DNA of 64,000 bases from Tateyamaria sp947503385 (GTDB taxonomy: Bacteria > Pseudomonadota > Alphaproteobacteria > Rhodobacterales > Rhodobacteraceae). Location of the stretch: assembly GCF_051195235.1 (NCBI RefSeq), contig NZ_JBNFZM010000004.1:1-64000 (forward strand), read 5' to 3'. The notes under the pieces are model-generated. The model saw nothing but the letters and a program-made list of their open reading frames with translations. It was not told the DNA's origin and did no database searches. Positions 27,819 through 36,979 of the stretch are shown piece after piece; position 1 is the stretch's first letter, and each line of letters begins with the position of its first letter. Position numbers and translations under genes: made by a program.

Positions 27819-29639
27819 CTACCCGGCCATCTGGCTGTCGGGCCGCGTGGCCGACCAGTTCGCCCACGGCTCACCTGCCCAGACAATCGCCGCTTCCAGC
27901 GGCATGGGGCGGGCAATGCCGTAGCCCTGAAAACAACGTCCGCCCGCCGCCATGATGGTGGTGATCTGTTCGGCGGTTTCGGCCCCTTCGGCAACCACGT
28001 CGACACCCAGCTTGCCCGCCAGATCAATCGTGGCGGTGACGACGTGATGCGCTTTTTCATCGCGGTCCACGGCAGATGTCAGTTGGCGGTCAATCTTGAT
28101 CCCGTGCACGGCGAGAGAGGCCAAGTGCGCCAGCCCAGCGTGACCGATGCCGAAATCGTCCAGCAGCAAGGTGAATCCGGCGGCGCGGAGCCGTTCCAAT
28201 TGGCGCGCCACAGCATCATTTGACGCAAGGGTGACCACGGTTGTCTCCAGCACCTCAATCGACAGGCGCGACGGCATGAAACTGGCCTGCGCGGTGCGGG
28301 CAATCAGTTCGTCCGGGATGGTGGCGTTGCGCATGGCACCGGTGGACAGGTTGATTGAAATCCCGACATCCTGCAGCCCGGCCTCATCCAGCACGCGCAG
28401 GCTTTCGGCGGCGTGTTCGATCACCATGAAGTCCAGTTCCGAGATCAGGCCAAGCCGTTCGACATGGGGCAGGAATTCGCCCGGCGGGATCATGCCCCGT
28501 TCCGGATGCTCCCAGCGGGCCAGCATTTCGAACCGGACCACCCGGTGAGAATACGTGTCCACAATCGGTTGAAAATGAAAGGTAAAAGCATCCTCTTCAA
28601 TCGCTTTGGCAACCTCGCGCTGCATCTGTTGCTGTTGAACAAAGCTGCGGTGGAGCGCAGTGTCATAGCCTGCGACGCGGTCCGGTTTTTGATGCTTGGC
28701 CGTGTACAGCGCCACGTCACCACGGTTCAGGATTTCATCCGCTGCATCAATGTCGCCTGCGGCCAGAACCGCACCAACCGAGATTGACGCCTGTATCTCG
28801 CCGGATTGCCACGGCATCGGCTTGCGCGCCGCTTTGCGCAACTGGCGCGCCAGATCAAGCGCAGTGCTGAGGTCGGTGATGCCGGGGATCAGCAATGTGA
28901 ATTCGTCGCCACCTGCGCGTGCGACCGTCCAACTGTCCTGTGCGAGGCCGCGCAGGATGTCGGCAAAATGGCGCAGAATGTTGTCGCCCGCGATATGACC
29001 ATATGTGTCGTTAATCGCCTTAAAGTCATTCATGTCGATCTGAAGAACTGCGAACGGGTCCCCCTTGGCAATCAGCGCCTCGAGAGTGGCCCAAAGCCGG
29101 GCGCGGTTTTCCAGCCCGGTGAGGGTGTCGACATTGGCCAATTGTTCAAGGCCCTCTTGCGCGGCAATCAGCGCCGTTTCCCGTTCCAATCGTTCGGTAA
29201 TGTCACGCCCGGCCACGAGGTAACGCGTATGCGATCCGTCCTGAACCACCGCGTGGCTGAATTCATGGATAAATCGGGTGCCGTCACCGCGCATATTGGT
29301 CCGCTGCGTGAGCTTGCTGAACCGTTCCTCGGTCGGGTCAAAACGGAAGGCGGCGACATCTTCGGGTGCCATCGCATCCTCGGGTGGCAACGCGAACTCA
29401 AGCCCGTAGCGGCCCAACATCTCTTCGGCATCGCGGCCCATGATCTGACAATAAGCGTCGTTGACCCAAATCACCGTGCCGTCCCGTTCCATCAGCACAA
29501 GGCCGTCACTGGCGCTCTCGGCGATGGCGCGAAAGGTGCGCGCGGCGCGTTGGTTGGCGTGGATCTGTCGGAACGCATAGGCAAACAGGCCAGACAGGAT
29601 CGTGGCCAGCACAAGGTAAATCGCTATCCTAGGTTCCAT
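27819..29639 (-). CDS. Membrane-anchored PAS-GGDEF-EAL cyclic-di-GMP protein
   Basis: A 606-residue protein. One N-terminal membrane helix (residues 6-24) is followed by a PAS domain (about 35-150), a GGDEF domain with intact GGDEF motif at 243-247, and an EAL domain. EAL appears as EML (371-373), with N in SINLS, EVLE, DDFGIGHAG, K in IKIDRQL and AEGAE, so phosphodiesterase residues look present. No RxxD I-site precedes GGDEF. It could make or break c-di-GMP. A GGAGA site precedes the ATG. Confidence 0.88.
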   Translation of the reverse strand: MEPRIAIYLVLATILSGLFAYAFRQIHANQRAARTFRAIAESASDGLVLMERDGTVIWVNDAYCQIMGRDAEEMLGRYGLEFALPPEDAMAPEDVAAFRFDPTEERFSKLTQRTNMRGDGTRFIHEFSHAVVQDGSHTRYLVAGRDITERLERETALIAAQEGLEQLANVDTLTGLENRARLWATLEALIAKGDPFAVLQIDMNDFKAINDTYGHIAGDNILRHFADILRGLAQDSWTVARAGGDEFTLLIPGITDLSTALDLARQLRKAARKPMPWQSGEIQASISVGAVLAAGDIDAADEILNRGDVALYTAKHQKPDRVAGYDTALHRSFVQQQQMQREVAKAIEEDAFTFHFQPIVDTYSHRVVRFEMLARWEHPERGMIPPGEFLPHVERLGLISELDFMVIEHAAESLRVLDEAGLQDVGISINLSTGAMRNATIPDELIARTAQASFMPSRLSIEVLETTVVTLASNDAVARQLERLRAAGFTLLLDDFGIGHAGLAHLASLAVHGIKIDRQLTSAVDRDEKAHHVVTATIDLAGKLGVDVVAEGAETAEQITTIMAAGGRCFQGYGIARPMPLEAAIVWAGEPWANWSATRPDSQMAG

Positions 29640-29764
29640 AAGCTGTCTCCGGCGCGTGCAGCGACGCTAGCCGTTGACGGCAAATGAAGGGTTTAGGAAC
29701 CGGGTTTTACGAAAATGCGAGACACTTTCTTTACATGATGTGACCGCGCGCCCGCGTCCCGGCC

Positions 29765-30622
29765 TTAGGGGGTGGCACCGGTTGTTGTTCCGCCCGTCGT
29801 GGGCGGGGTGGGATCGCCGTATTTCTCCTGAATTTCCCGTTCGATCTCTTCTTTCAACATGCGCATCTGCTCGGTGACGGTTGTGGATTCCGAAATGGCT
29901 TCGGATGCCTTGCGCAGCCGTTCGATGATCTCTTCCTTGGCCTTTTTGTGGGCTTCCATCTCTTCGACGCGCTTTTTCTCCTCTGCTATGCGACGCTTGC
30001 GTTGTGCCTTGCGCTGTGCGGCCTCGCGCGCGCGGCGGGCCTTTGCTTCGGCGGCCCTGCGTTCTGCCTCGGTTTCCTGCTCTTTGCGGTCGGCTTCGGC
30101 GTCGGCTTTGTCCTTGGCGGCGTCGGCCTTTTTGCGGTCGTCATCGGCCTTGTTGCCTGCGTCCCGCACATTGGCATCCACCTTGGCCTCGGCGGCATCG
30201 CGGTCAATCTCGGCCTTGCGCCGTGCTTCTTCGGCTTCCAGCCGGGCCTTCTCGGCCTCCAGCTTGGCCTTCTCCTCGGACTCTTCAGCCTCTTCGAGAG
30301 CCTTTTCCTCTTCTTCCTCGATCTCGGCCAACCGCTCTTCGTGTTTGAGCTCGGCTTCCATGATCTTTCGGCGCTCTTCCTCTTTGATCAGTTCCATCTC
30401 GATTGTGGACCGCACCGTGCGCAACAGCGCGCTGGTGCTGGCCTGCGAGATGAACGAGGTCTTGAGTTCGATATTGGCGCGGAACAGCGGGTCGTCAGGT
30501 GCGTTTTCCTCTGCCGGGCCGGTGGCCTCTTCGATCTTGCCCTTGATCTTTTCAAGCTCGTCTTCAAGCTCCGCGCGGGTGCCTTCGGTCTTGTCCACAT
30601 AGGACGTTAAATTATCGCTCAT
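29765..30622 (-). CDS. Highly charged long coiled-coil protein
   Basis: A 285-residue protein. Residues about 75-230 are an almost uninterrupted Lys/Glu/Ala-rich coiled coil (KLEAEKARLEAEEARRKAE, AEADRKEQETEAERRAAEAK). The N-terminus has a short globular piece (FRANIELKTSFISQASTSALL) and the C-terminus a Thr/Pro/Gly tail. There is no signal peptide or membrane helix. No family is recognised; similar proteins act as scaffolds. The biased composition makes distant similarity unreliable. Confidence 0.6.
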   Translation of the reverse strand: MSDNLTSYVDKTEGTRAELEDELEKIKGKIEEATGPAEENAPDDPLFRANIELKTSFISQASTSALLRTVRSTIEMELIKEEERRKIMEAELKHEERLAEIEEEEEKALEEAEESEEKAKLEAEKARLEAEEARRKAEIDRDAAEAKVDANVRDAGNKADDDRKKADAAKDKADAEADRKEQETEAERRAAEAKARRAREAAQRKAQRKRRIAEEKKRVEEMEAHKKAKEEIIERLRKASEAISESTTVTEQMRMLKEEIEREIQEKYGDPTPPTTGGTTTGATP

Positions 30623-30956
30623 CTGGTCCCCCCAGAGTATCTATGCCCTTGTCAAAACAACACGTGTGAAATCATACGGGGCCCAATGCAAAACGAACGG
30701 CACGCAGTGGCGCAATCCGGGTGGCCCTGCGTGTATGATAACACATATGCGCGCATTTTGCGCGGGCGGGCCGTTGATCTGCGCCCACAGGGGCTGCGTG
30801 ACCAACGCCTATGGGCCGATTGCTGCCGCCATGATCGTGATATGGAACACCAATTGAACGCGCCGGTCGGGGAACAAGGCCTGCGGCGGGGCGTACATTT
30901 GGCGGCGCTCAGGCACGCGGTGGGGTCCGGGCGCGTTCAGACCAATGGCCGGCGCC
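30623..30956. other. 334-bp gap without a recognised gene
   Basis: Between the 3' end of dddP and the coiled-coil gene I see only short open frames without ribosome-binding sites or protein-like composition. It must contain the coiled-coil gene's promoter and possibly the dddP terminator. No clear hairpin with a T-run is visible. Confidence 0.4.
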
Positions 30957-32297
30957 TCACTGGCCCATCAGCGCGGGATCATAGGGATAGCTGATCAGGT
31001 TTTCGAAGCCGTTTTCGGTCACCAAAACCTGATCTTCGAGCTTGATGGTGAAATCACCGCCAACCTCGCCCACCGCCGCCTCGACACACAGCACCATACC
31101 GGGCTCAAGCGCATAGTCGAACGACCCGGGCACCGCCTTGTCGGGATAGGCCACGAGGGGCCATTCGTCACACAGACCGACACCGTGCATGAGGCAGCCG
31201 TATTTCTGCGCCTGAAACTTGTCGTCCAGCACATGCGTGTTTGCCGTCAGTTCGGGGATGGTCACGCCGGGTTTGATCATCTCCATATTCTGCATGATGT
31301 GTTCGTGGGCGTGCTGCATCGCATAGACCATGTCGGGGCGCGGTTTTTCGTCCCCGATCCACCAACTGCGAGAGATGTCCACGCAGATGCCATAGGAGCC
31401 GACAAGATCCGTGTCGAAGCTGATGATCTCGTTGCGCTGGCAAATGCGCGGGCCGCATTCCTGAAACCACGGGTTGGTGCGCGGCCCGGAACTGAGCAGG
31501 CGCGTCTCGATCCACTCGCCGCCGCGCTTGATGTTTTCGGCGTGCAGCACAGCCCAGATATCATCCTCGCATGTGGTGCCATCACCCACATTGGCGCGGG
31601 CGAAATCCTCCATTGCCTGCACAGCGGCCTCGCATGAATGGACCGCGCAGCGCATGGCAAGGATTTCGTCCATTCCTTTGACGGAACGGGATTTTTCGGT
31701 GACCTCTTCGCCATCCATAACAGTCAGACCTTGGGCTTCGAGCGCGCGCAATCCGTGGACCATGGGTTTGTCGACGGCCAGCCGTGTCAGGCCCGGCGCG
31801 TGTTCGGCCAGCAATATGCGCACCTCGTTGGCAAAGGCGTCGGCGGCCACGTCAATCTTGTCGCCCCGGTCGAAATAGAACAGGTCCGCACCGGACCGCA
31901 CCTCTTTGACCAGGGGATTAAAGGAGCTGAGGAAGGGTGCGTTTTTGTAGTCCCAGATGACCATATGCCCGTCGGCACAGATCAGCACGGCACGAAACGG
32001 ATTATGCGTGTTCCAAAGCTGCATATTGGTCGAGTCGGTGGCGTAGCGGATGTTGAGCGGGTCAAACATCAACAGCCCGGCATAGTCACGGTCCACGATA
32101 TGGCGGGTCAGCCGCCGCCAGCGATGCGCGCGCATCGCGGCCAGATTGGGCAGGGTCAGGCCCGCCGCCTGCCAGGCGCGCTGGGTCTGCAGGGGTGGGC
32201 CGATCTCGATCCGGTCGGCATCGTTTGGCGTGCCATCGGGCAGGGTCGCACCACGGGCCGGGTCGATCTTGCGGGTGTCGCGATAATGCTGGTTCAT
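30957..32297 (-). CDS. dddP: Dimethylsulfoniopropionate lyase DddP
   Basis: A 446-residue M24-fold (creatinase/aminopeptidase-like) protein that cleaves DMSP to dimethyl sulfide and acrylate. The N-terminus MNQHYRDTRKIDPARGATL and internal stretches such as ATDSTNMQLWNTHNPFRA and WFQECGPRI closely match DddP of Roseovarius. The metal ligands expected of the family are present: two Asp in SFDTDLVGSYG, one in ICVDISRSW, His in LMHGVGL, Glu in CVEAAVG and in KLEDQVLV. It is divergent from the S41-like gene. Confidence 0.92.
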   Translation of the reverse strand: MNQHYRDTRKIDPARGATLPDGTPNDADRIEIGPPLQTQRAWQAAGLTLPNLAAMRAHRWRRLTRHIVDRDYAGLLMFDPLNIRYATDSTNMQLWNTHNPFRAVLICADGHMVIWDYKNAPFLSSFNPLVKEVRSGADLFYFDRGDKIDVAADAFANEVRILLAEHAPGLTRLAVDKPMVHGLRALEAQGLTVMDGEEVTEKSRSVKGMDEILAMRCAVHSCEAAVQAMEDFARANVGDGTTCEDDIWAVLHAENIKRGGEWIETRLLSSGPRTNPWFQECGPRICQRNEIISFDTDLVGSYGICVDISRSWWIGDEKPRPDMVYAMQHAHEHIMQNMEMIKPGVTIPELTANTHVLDDKFQAQKYGCLMHGVGLCDEWPLVAYPDKAVPGSFDYALEPGMVLCVEAAVGEVGGDFTIKLEDQVLVTENGFENLISYPYDPALMGQ

Positions 32298-32387
32298 GGA
32301 AGCCTCCCTTGGCGGTAGAGTGGCGGGGCGTGCAGGGGCCGTGTTGCCGGAATGCGACCATGCGCTGCGTCGTTTTTTGGAGGTGTG

Positions 32388-33431
32388 ATGCGGTTTTCAA
32401 GGGATTGTGCGGTGGTGCGCGAGGCGGTGGGGCGGGACCCGTCCTGTGCCGGACATGACCTGTCGGCGCCGCTTGCCGAGATGGAGGCCGCGACGGACCC
32501 GGACCTGTTTCTATGCGCCGCGATGCGGGTGCTGGCCCCGGCAGGGAACGGGCACACGCGCATCATCCCGAACGCAGCCATACGGGTCTGGCCGGTGCGG
32601 ATTGTGGCGCGGCAACAGGGATTTGGCATGGTGCAGGGGGCGGCTGTGCGCAAGCTGGAGACGGTGAACGGCGTGCCCGTCGCCGACGCGTTGGATCGGT
32701 TTCGGCCCATGCTGGCCGGAACGCCCGCCCGGCAGTCTGTCATTGGCGCGATGCTGCTGGCTTGGCCAACGGCACTGGGCGCAGCTTCGGTGACATATGG
32801 GCTGGATGGCGACAGCGTGCAGTTTGGCCCTGACAGGTTGGTGCCTGCATTGCCGCTTTATCCGATGTCTGACACAGGACGGGCCAGCCCCGACGAAGAG
32901 GGCGGGGCGCTGCCAGCGCCGGTGGTCTGGGACGATCCGGTCTGGCATGTGCGCATCGCCCGCTTTTCAACGCCCTTGCCGCCCGGACTGGCGGAGAGGA
33001 TCCTGACCCGGCCACATGCAAATATCGTGGTGGACTTGCGGGGCAATACGGGCGGGGATTTCACCCGCATCCTTCCGGTGATTGACGCGCTGCGCACGCA
33101 CTGGCACGGCACGCGCCTGTCGGTCCGGGTGGACCGGTTTACCTTTTCCGCGGCCATTGTCGCGGCGGTGCTGTTCCAGCACCATCTGGGCGCGCGCCTG
33201 TTTGGCGAAGCGATGGGGGACGGGCTGCGGTTCTGGGCCGAAGGGGACACGATGGAGATGCCTGACACCGGCGCGCATCTGCGCTGGTCCAGCGCGTGGC
33301 ACGACTGGGAGACCGGGCAGCCCGACGCCACCACACCGCCTGAAATTGCGCGCCATATGGTGGCGACGGGACCGTTGCGGATCACGCCGTGTACGGATGG
33401 CGCTGCGGCACATGACTGGGCCGCAGGGTGA
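32388..33431 (+). CDS. S41-like (tail-specific protease-like) peptidase
   Basis: A 347-residue protein from the ATG with a GGAGG site. The C-terminal half shows NIVVDLRGNTGGDF, then RFTFSAAIVAAVLFQ, the two core motifs of S41 peptidases (the Ser of FSAA would be the nucleophile). There is no signal peptide and no obvious PDZ domain. The N-terminal segment contains LAPAGNGHTRI, resembling the substrate-entry region of S41 relatives. The target is unknown. A usual Lys partner is not obvious, so activity is uncertain. Confidence 0.6.
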   Translation: MRFSRDCAVVREAVGRDPSCAGHDLSAPLAEMEAATDPDLFLCAAMRVLAPAGNGHTRIIPNAAIRVWPVRIVARQQGFGMVQGAAVRKLETVNGVPVADALDRFRPMLAGTPARQSVIGAMLLAWPTALGAASVTYGLDGDSVQFGPDRLVPALPLYPMSDTGRASPDEEGGALPAPVVWDDPVWHVRIARFSTPLPPGLAERILTRPHANIVVDLRGNTGGDFTRILPVIDALRTHWHGTRLSVRVDRFTFSAAIVAAVLFQHHLGARLFGEAMGDGLRFWAEGDTMEMPDTGAHLRWSSAWHDWETGQPDATTPPEIARHMVATGPLRITPCTDGAAAHDWAAG

Positions 33432-33468
33432 TCTGGTCATAGGGCGCCAACCGTGACAAAACTCTGAT

Positions 33469-34215
33469 ATGACGGCGATTTTGCAGACAACGCTGCCCGA
33501 GGATATGCGCTGTGCGCGGGCACTGCCGGGCATTCAGCCCGAGACCGGGCCATGGCTGCGGGTCGACGAAGCCTACGGCGCACAGATGGCGCGCCGCGAG
33601 GTGCTGTTGGCGGAACGTGCGGGGGAAGTGCTGTATCTGGACCCCGCTGCGCGGCCTGCGGCACAAGAACTTCTGGACATGGTGCTGGACGTTTTGCCCG
33701 ATCTTGGTTTTGACGTGGACGGTACACAGGTCCGCCGCCCGGACGGGCGTGTGATCGGTATACGGCGCACGCACCCGATGGAGACGCTGGGGCGGCTCTG
33801 CCAATGCGACTTTGTCCTGATGGAGAAGCGCGGGAATGAGCACGTATTGACTGCGGCTGTGCTGTGTTTCCCGGCGTCGTGGCGGCTGCGGGAAAAGGCG
33901 GGCCGGCCCCTTACGGACATTCACGTGCCGGTGGACGAATATGATGGTGACGTCGCGCGGCGGGTGCAGCGCCTGTTTGACGGCATTCAGGTGGGCCGTC
34001 CGCTGTGGCGGTTCAATCAGCTTTGGTATCAAAACCCGGAGCTGTTCCAGCCCCGGTCCGCGCAAGAACCGCGTCGCGTGGGATCACGGTCAGACACGGG
34101 ACCATACTACCGGACCGAGCGGCAGACGCTGCTGCGCCTGCCGCAAAGCCGGGCGGTGGTCTTTGCCATTCACACGCTGGTGCTGGCGCGCAATGACCTG
34201 CCCGCGCTGGGTTAG
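33469..34215 (+). CDS. DUF3445 / haem-dependent oxidative N-demethylase-like protein
   Basis: A 248-residue protein. The pattern RPLTDIHVPVDEYDGDVARRVQRLFDGI... then RPLWRFNQLWYQNPELFQP is characteristic of the DUF3445 family, which includes the haem-dependent oxidative N-demethylase alpha subunit (dimethylamine/trimethylamine-type substrates). The C-terminal FRTERQTLLRLPQS-like segment (YRTERQTLLRLPQSRAVVF) also fits. It follows the S41-like gene by 37 bases. Function in amine metabolism is inferred only. Confidence 0.75.
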   Translation: MTAILQTTLPEDMRCARALPGIQPETGPWLRVDEAYGAQMARREVLLAERAGEVLYLDPAARPAAQELLDMVLDVLPDLGFDVDGTQVRRPDGRVIGIRRTHPMETLGRLCQCDFVLMEKRGNEHVLTAAVLCFPASWRLREKAGRPLTDIHVPVDEYDGDVARRVQRLFDGIQVGRPLWRFNQLWYQNPELFQPRSAQEPRRVGSRSDTGPYYRTERQTLLRLPQSRAVVFAIHTLVLARNDLPALG

Positions 34216-34282
34216 GCCGTTCGCGTGCGCACAACCGACCCGCAGCGCCGGGTGTTAGGCCAGCGCTGCAATAGCGTGCCCG

Positions 34283-34726
34283 TTAGCCGCCCGCCCAAGC
34301 GTCGAAGATCACCACATGGGGCTGGCCGTTGGACGTCGCACGGTTTGACCGTCCGTTTGGATTGACCACGCAGTTCACCTGTTGCCGCAGACAGGAAAAA
34401 TGCTGCGACTCGACGACATCGACCGGCTGATCAAAGCGCAAGGTCAGCGCGTAATGCCCTTGGGGCATACTGCGCGCGGCCTTGATCCGGCCCGCAAACC
34501 GATGCCCGAGATAGCGGCCCGACACGCGCTGGCCGGGGCGATAGCATGGCTGGCCGTGGTCGCGCGCCCGCGCGCTCAGGGTGTTCCAGTCGCGGGCGCC
34601 CCATTGGTGCGCCACGGCCTCGAGCGCCTGGGCGTGGGTGCAGGGGCGGCCCGCAGCCAAAAGCGATGCGCGCAGCCGTTTGGCCTGCGCCTTGAGCGCA
34701 TCGCGCGAAGGTAGGGGGATATCCAT
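34283..34726 (-). CDS. Glyoxalase-related protein (Glyoxalase_8-like)
   Basis: A 147-residue protein from an ATG with a GGAG site. The N-terminal part (LKAQAKRLRASLLAAGRPCTHAQALEAVAHQWGARDWNTLSA) matches the conserved helix of the glyoxalase-related protein family. The rest has beta strands (RVSGRYLGHRFAGRIKAAR, HYALTLRFDQPVDVVES). No metal-binding glyoxalase residues are obvious, so catalysis is doubtful. The gene is convergent with the DUF3445 gene. Confidence 0.65.
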   Translation of the reverse strand: MDIPLPSRDALKAQAKRLRASLLAAGRPCTHAQALEAVAHQWGARDWNTLSARARDHGQPCYRPGQRVSGRYLGHRFAGRIKAARSMPQGHYALTLRFDQPVDVVESQHFSCLRQQVNCVVNPNGRSNRATSNGQPHVVIFDAWAGG

Positions 34727-34852
34727 ATCCGTCTCCTTGTACTGAGGTCGCAAAGGGGGACGTTCGGGGCTCCGCATTGCCGAAAGACGCGACCGTAGGA
34801 CAGATCGGATCATCAGGGCTTTACCACGTGGCGGAGGGCAGGGGCCTGAACC

Positions 34853-35359
34853 CTATGGCGCGCTCATAAGGGGATGTGCGGCTTTTGGCAAGCCGGCCCT
34901 TCGGGGAGGATTTTTGGGGGACAGAGACGGGGACGGGGCGTGCCTTGATGCCAGAAAGGCACGCGCACGGGCGATGGGGTCGTGCAAGTATTGATCCGGG
35001 CCGCGCATCTTGCGGGCATTGAGGGCGCGCGTGTCCAGCAAGTCAAATCGCACCAGCGCGACAGTGCCGCGCCAACCGGGAATGCGCTGCGTCATCCGGG
35101 TCGCGTTCCAGGCCAGAAGGCGGTCGCGGGACGTTGTGCCGCGATAATCGAGACAGAGTGTTCCGTCGGTGACATAGATGTGGTTGCGGGGATTGGGCCC
35201 ATTGGGGATGATGCGCTCGGCCCACAGACCGCCGTGTTGCCAGTCGTGCAAACACACACCGGCAAGGATGTGGCAGGCCCCGTGTGCGAAAAAGGCGCGG
35301 TCGGACAAGGCCCAGCGTCTGGCCGGGTCGGCTTTGGTGCCCGGTTTGGGTTGGAACAT
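34853..35359 (-). CDS. Conserved-looking protein of unknown function
   Basis: A 168-residue protein starting one base after the stop of the transglycosylase gene (TAAGATG). It has FFAHGACHILAGVCLHDW and IYVTDGTLCLDYRGTTSRDRLLAW, suggesting a soluble enzyme-like fold with conserved His and Cys. I recognise no family. The last 30 or so residues run through the 18-bp intergenic repeat (34917-34934), so the natural C-terminus may have been extended by insertion of that element. Confidence 0.6.
   Translation of the reverse strand: MFQPKPGTKADPARRWALSDRAFFAHGACHILAGVCLHDWQHGGLWAERIIPNGPNPRNHIYVTDGTLCLDYRGTTSRDRLLAWNATRMTQRIPGWRGTVALVRFDLLDTRALNARKMRGPDQYLHDPIARARAFLASRHAPSPSLSPKNPPRRAGLPKAAHPLMSAP
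34917..34934. repeat. 18-bp repeat, identical to 15466-15483
   Basis: GGGGACAGAGACGGGGAC, same orientation as the other copy. Here it lies inside the 3' end of the unknown gene on the opposite strand, after a small GC hairpin (GCCGGCCCTTCGGGG). Confidence 0.6.
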
Positions 35360-35360
35360 C

Positions 35361-36158
35361 TTAGCCGTCGATGCGCGCGCCCATGATCGCGATCGCCTGC
35401 TGATAGACCGTCGCGGCATTCCACTGCTTGATCACTTTGAAATTGGGCTGGCCTTCCTGATAGCCCTTGCCGGGTTTCCAGCCCTTTTGGCGCAGGAAAT
35501 TGGCCGTGGAGGCCAGCGCGTCGGTCTGGTTGTAGAGATCCACGCGCCCGTCGCCATTGCCGTCCACCCCGTAGGTCAGCGCATTGCCCGGCAGGAACTG
35601 CGTGTGGCCCAGCTCACCATGTTTGGCCCCTTTGGTGGAGCCGGTGATGGAACCTTGGTCCACCAGCTTTAGCGCGCCAATGGCGTGCGGTTTGAAGAAA
35701 TCGGACCGGCGGCAATCATAGGTCAGCGTCACGATGGCGGACACGACCGAACTGTCGCCCATGAAGTTGCCAAAGGCCGTCTCCATCCCGTGGATGGCGA
35801 TCAGAACACCTGCGGGCACGCCGTAATTACGCTCCAGCGCGGCAAAGTAGTCGGGATTGCGTGCCTTGCGCTTACGGCCCTGTGCCACGATCGTGTCCGC
35901 GCCGCGGATCTGCATGAATTTGGGCAGGGAATAGCGAAAGCTCTTTTGGTTGCGGTCGGCGGCGATGGTGCGGGTGGCATAGGTCGCGTTCTGTAACGCC
36001 TGAAGGCCCGGACCCTTGACGCCAGCGCGTTGTGCATCCTGTGCAAACCCAGCTTTCCACGCGTCGAACCCGGCACCGGTATTGCCGCAGGGCGCGGCCT
36101 CGACCGTGCCCGCCAAAGCCAGAGAAAGACCAAGACCCAATGCTATTTTCTGCAGCAT
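35361..36158 (-). CDS. MltB-type lytic murein transglycosylase
   Basis: A 265-residue periplasmic protein with a signal peptide (MLQKIALGLGLSLALAGTVEA). The mature domain follows the MltB/SLT_2 family: GVPAGVLIAIHGMETAFGNFMG contains the catalytic Glu, and YGVDGNGDGRVDLYNQTDALASTANFLRQKGW matches the conserved second half. It cleaves peptidoglycan between MurNAc and GlcNAc. There is no lipobox, so it is probably soluble. Confidence 0.85.
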   Translation of the reverse strand: MLQKIALGLGLSLALAGTVEAAPCGNTGAGFDAWKAGFAQDAQRAGVKGPGLQALQNATYATRTIAADRNQKSFRYSLPKFMQIRGADTIVAQGRKRKARNPDYFAALERNYGVPAGVLIAIHGMETAFGNFMGDSSVVSAIVTLTYDCRRSDFFKPHAIGALKLVDQGSITGSTKGAKHGELGHTQFLPGNALTYGVDGNGDGRVDLYNQTDALASTANFLRQKGWKPGKGYQEGQPNFKVIKQWNAATVYQQAIAIMGARIDG

Positions 36159-36268
36159 ACCCGTGCTCCGTCACATTACGATAGGGGCAGGGTAGCGGAT
36201 TGGGCGGAGGTTAGGCAAAGACAAACGCCCGCCCGCGCGTTTTGGCGCCGGCGATCCGAGCGCGGGGC

Positions 36269-36844
36269 CTACCAGGTCGGCGTGGACTTGCGCAATTGCT
36301 TGAGCTGCGTGTCGTATTGGGTTTTGAGCGTGGATCGGCATTTCAGCGTCTCGCACGCGCCCATCTCGCGCGCGATCTCTTTGGCGAGGAACGGCTGTCC
36401 GAGGTCGTTGGCGCGTTTGATCAGCGCCCGCATCTCCCATTCCGATTCGTCCTGCGCAAAGGCGTTCATGCGCTTGAGCGCGAGCCGGTTGGCGTTGAAC
36501 GGCGTGACCTTCGTGCCGCTCTCGTAGCGGTCCGACGCGGCCGCCTCGTCGGACGCCACCTGGCCAAATTCGGGAATGAACACGGAGATGACGCTGATCT
36601 TGGTGTCTGGGCTGGCGTTCCAGAAAAAGGCGGACGCGCCCAGGGCGATCATGACGAAGACGATATACAGGGTCCGGGCCGCGGAAAAGATATGCCCGAC
36701 CGCGTCCAGTATCGATATGCCCTGCGGTTGCACGTGGCGGCGCACCGGGTCAGCCGACCGGGACGTTTGGGGCGGCACATCCTGTGCCGCGCTTTGCTGT
36801 GCGATCCGGGCGAGCCGGTCTTCGAACGAGGTCTGTTCTGGCAT
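36269..36844 (-). CDS. Single-pass membrane protein of unknown function
   Basis: A 191-residue protein from MPEQTSFEDRLARIAQQ, with one membrane helix (TLYIVFVMIALGASAFFW). Mature residues are helical and charged, with two Cys near the end (GACETLKCRSTL). The N-terminal cytosolic part is rich in polar residues and may bind a partner. No family is recognised. No strong ribosome-binding site is seen, so the start is uncertain. It lies just beyond the glnA terminator, on the same strand. Confidence 0.55.
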   Translation of the reverse strand: MPEQTSFEDRLARIAQQSAAQDVPPQTSRSADPVRRHVQPQGISILDAVGHIFSAARTLYIVFVMIALGASAFFWNASPDTKISVISVFIPEFGQVASDEAAASDRYESGTKVTPFNANRLALKRMNAFAQDESEWEMRALIKRANDLGQPFLAKEIAREMGACETLKCRSTLKTQYDTQLKQLRKSTPTW

Positions 36845-36924
36845 CAGAAGGGTCCGGGGTCTGTGATCAATCCACCCAATTATGCACGCGCAATGTGGCT
36901 CATAGTTTGGAGCCTTTACGACAT

Positions 36925-36951
36925 AAAAAAGGCGCGCCCGAAGGCGCGCCC
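36925..36951 (-). terminator. Rho-independent terminator of glnA
   Basis: GGCGCGCC CGAA GGCGCGCC forms a perfect 8-bp stem with a tetraloop. On the minus strand it is followed by TTTTTT. It lies 29 bases past the glnA stop. Confidence 0.92.
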
Positions 36952-36979
36952 GTAGATTCAACTGCTTAGTAGAGAGGAG

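Noticed and set aside
30666..30994. Plus-strand ORFs in the gap before dddP
   Set aside because: No ribosome-binding site, and the composition is typical of chance frames in GC-rich DNA.
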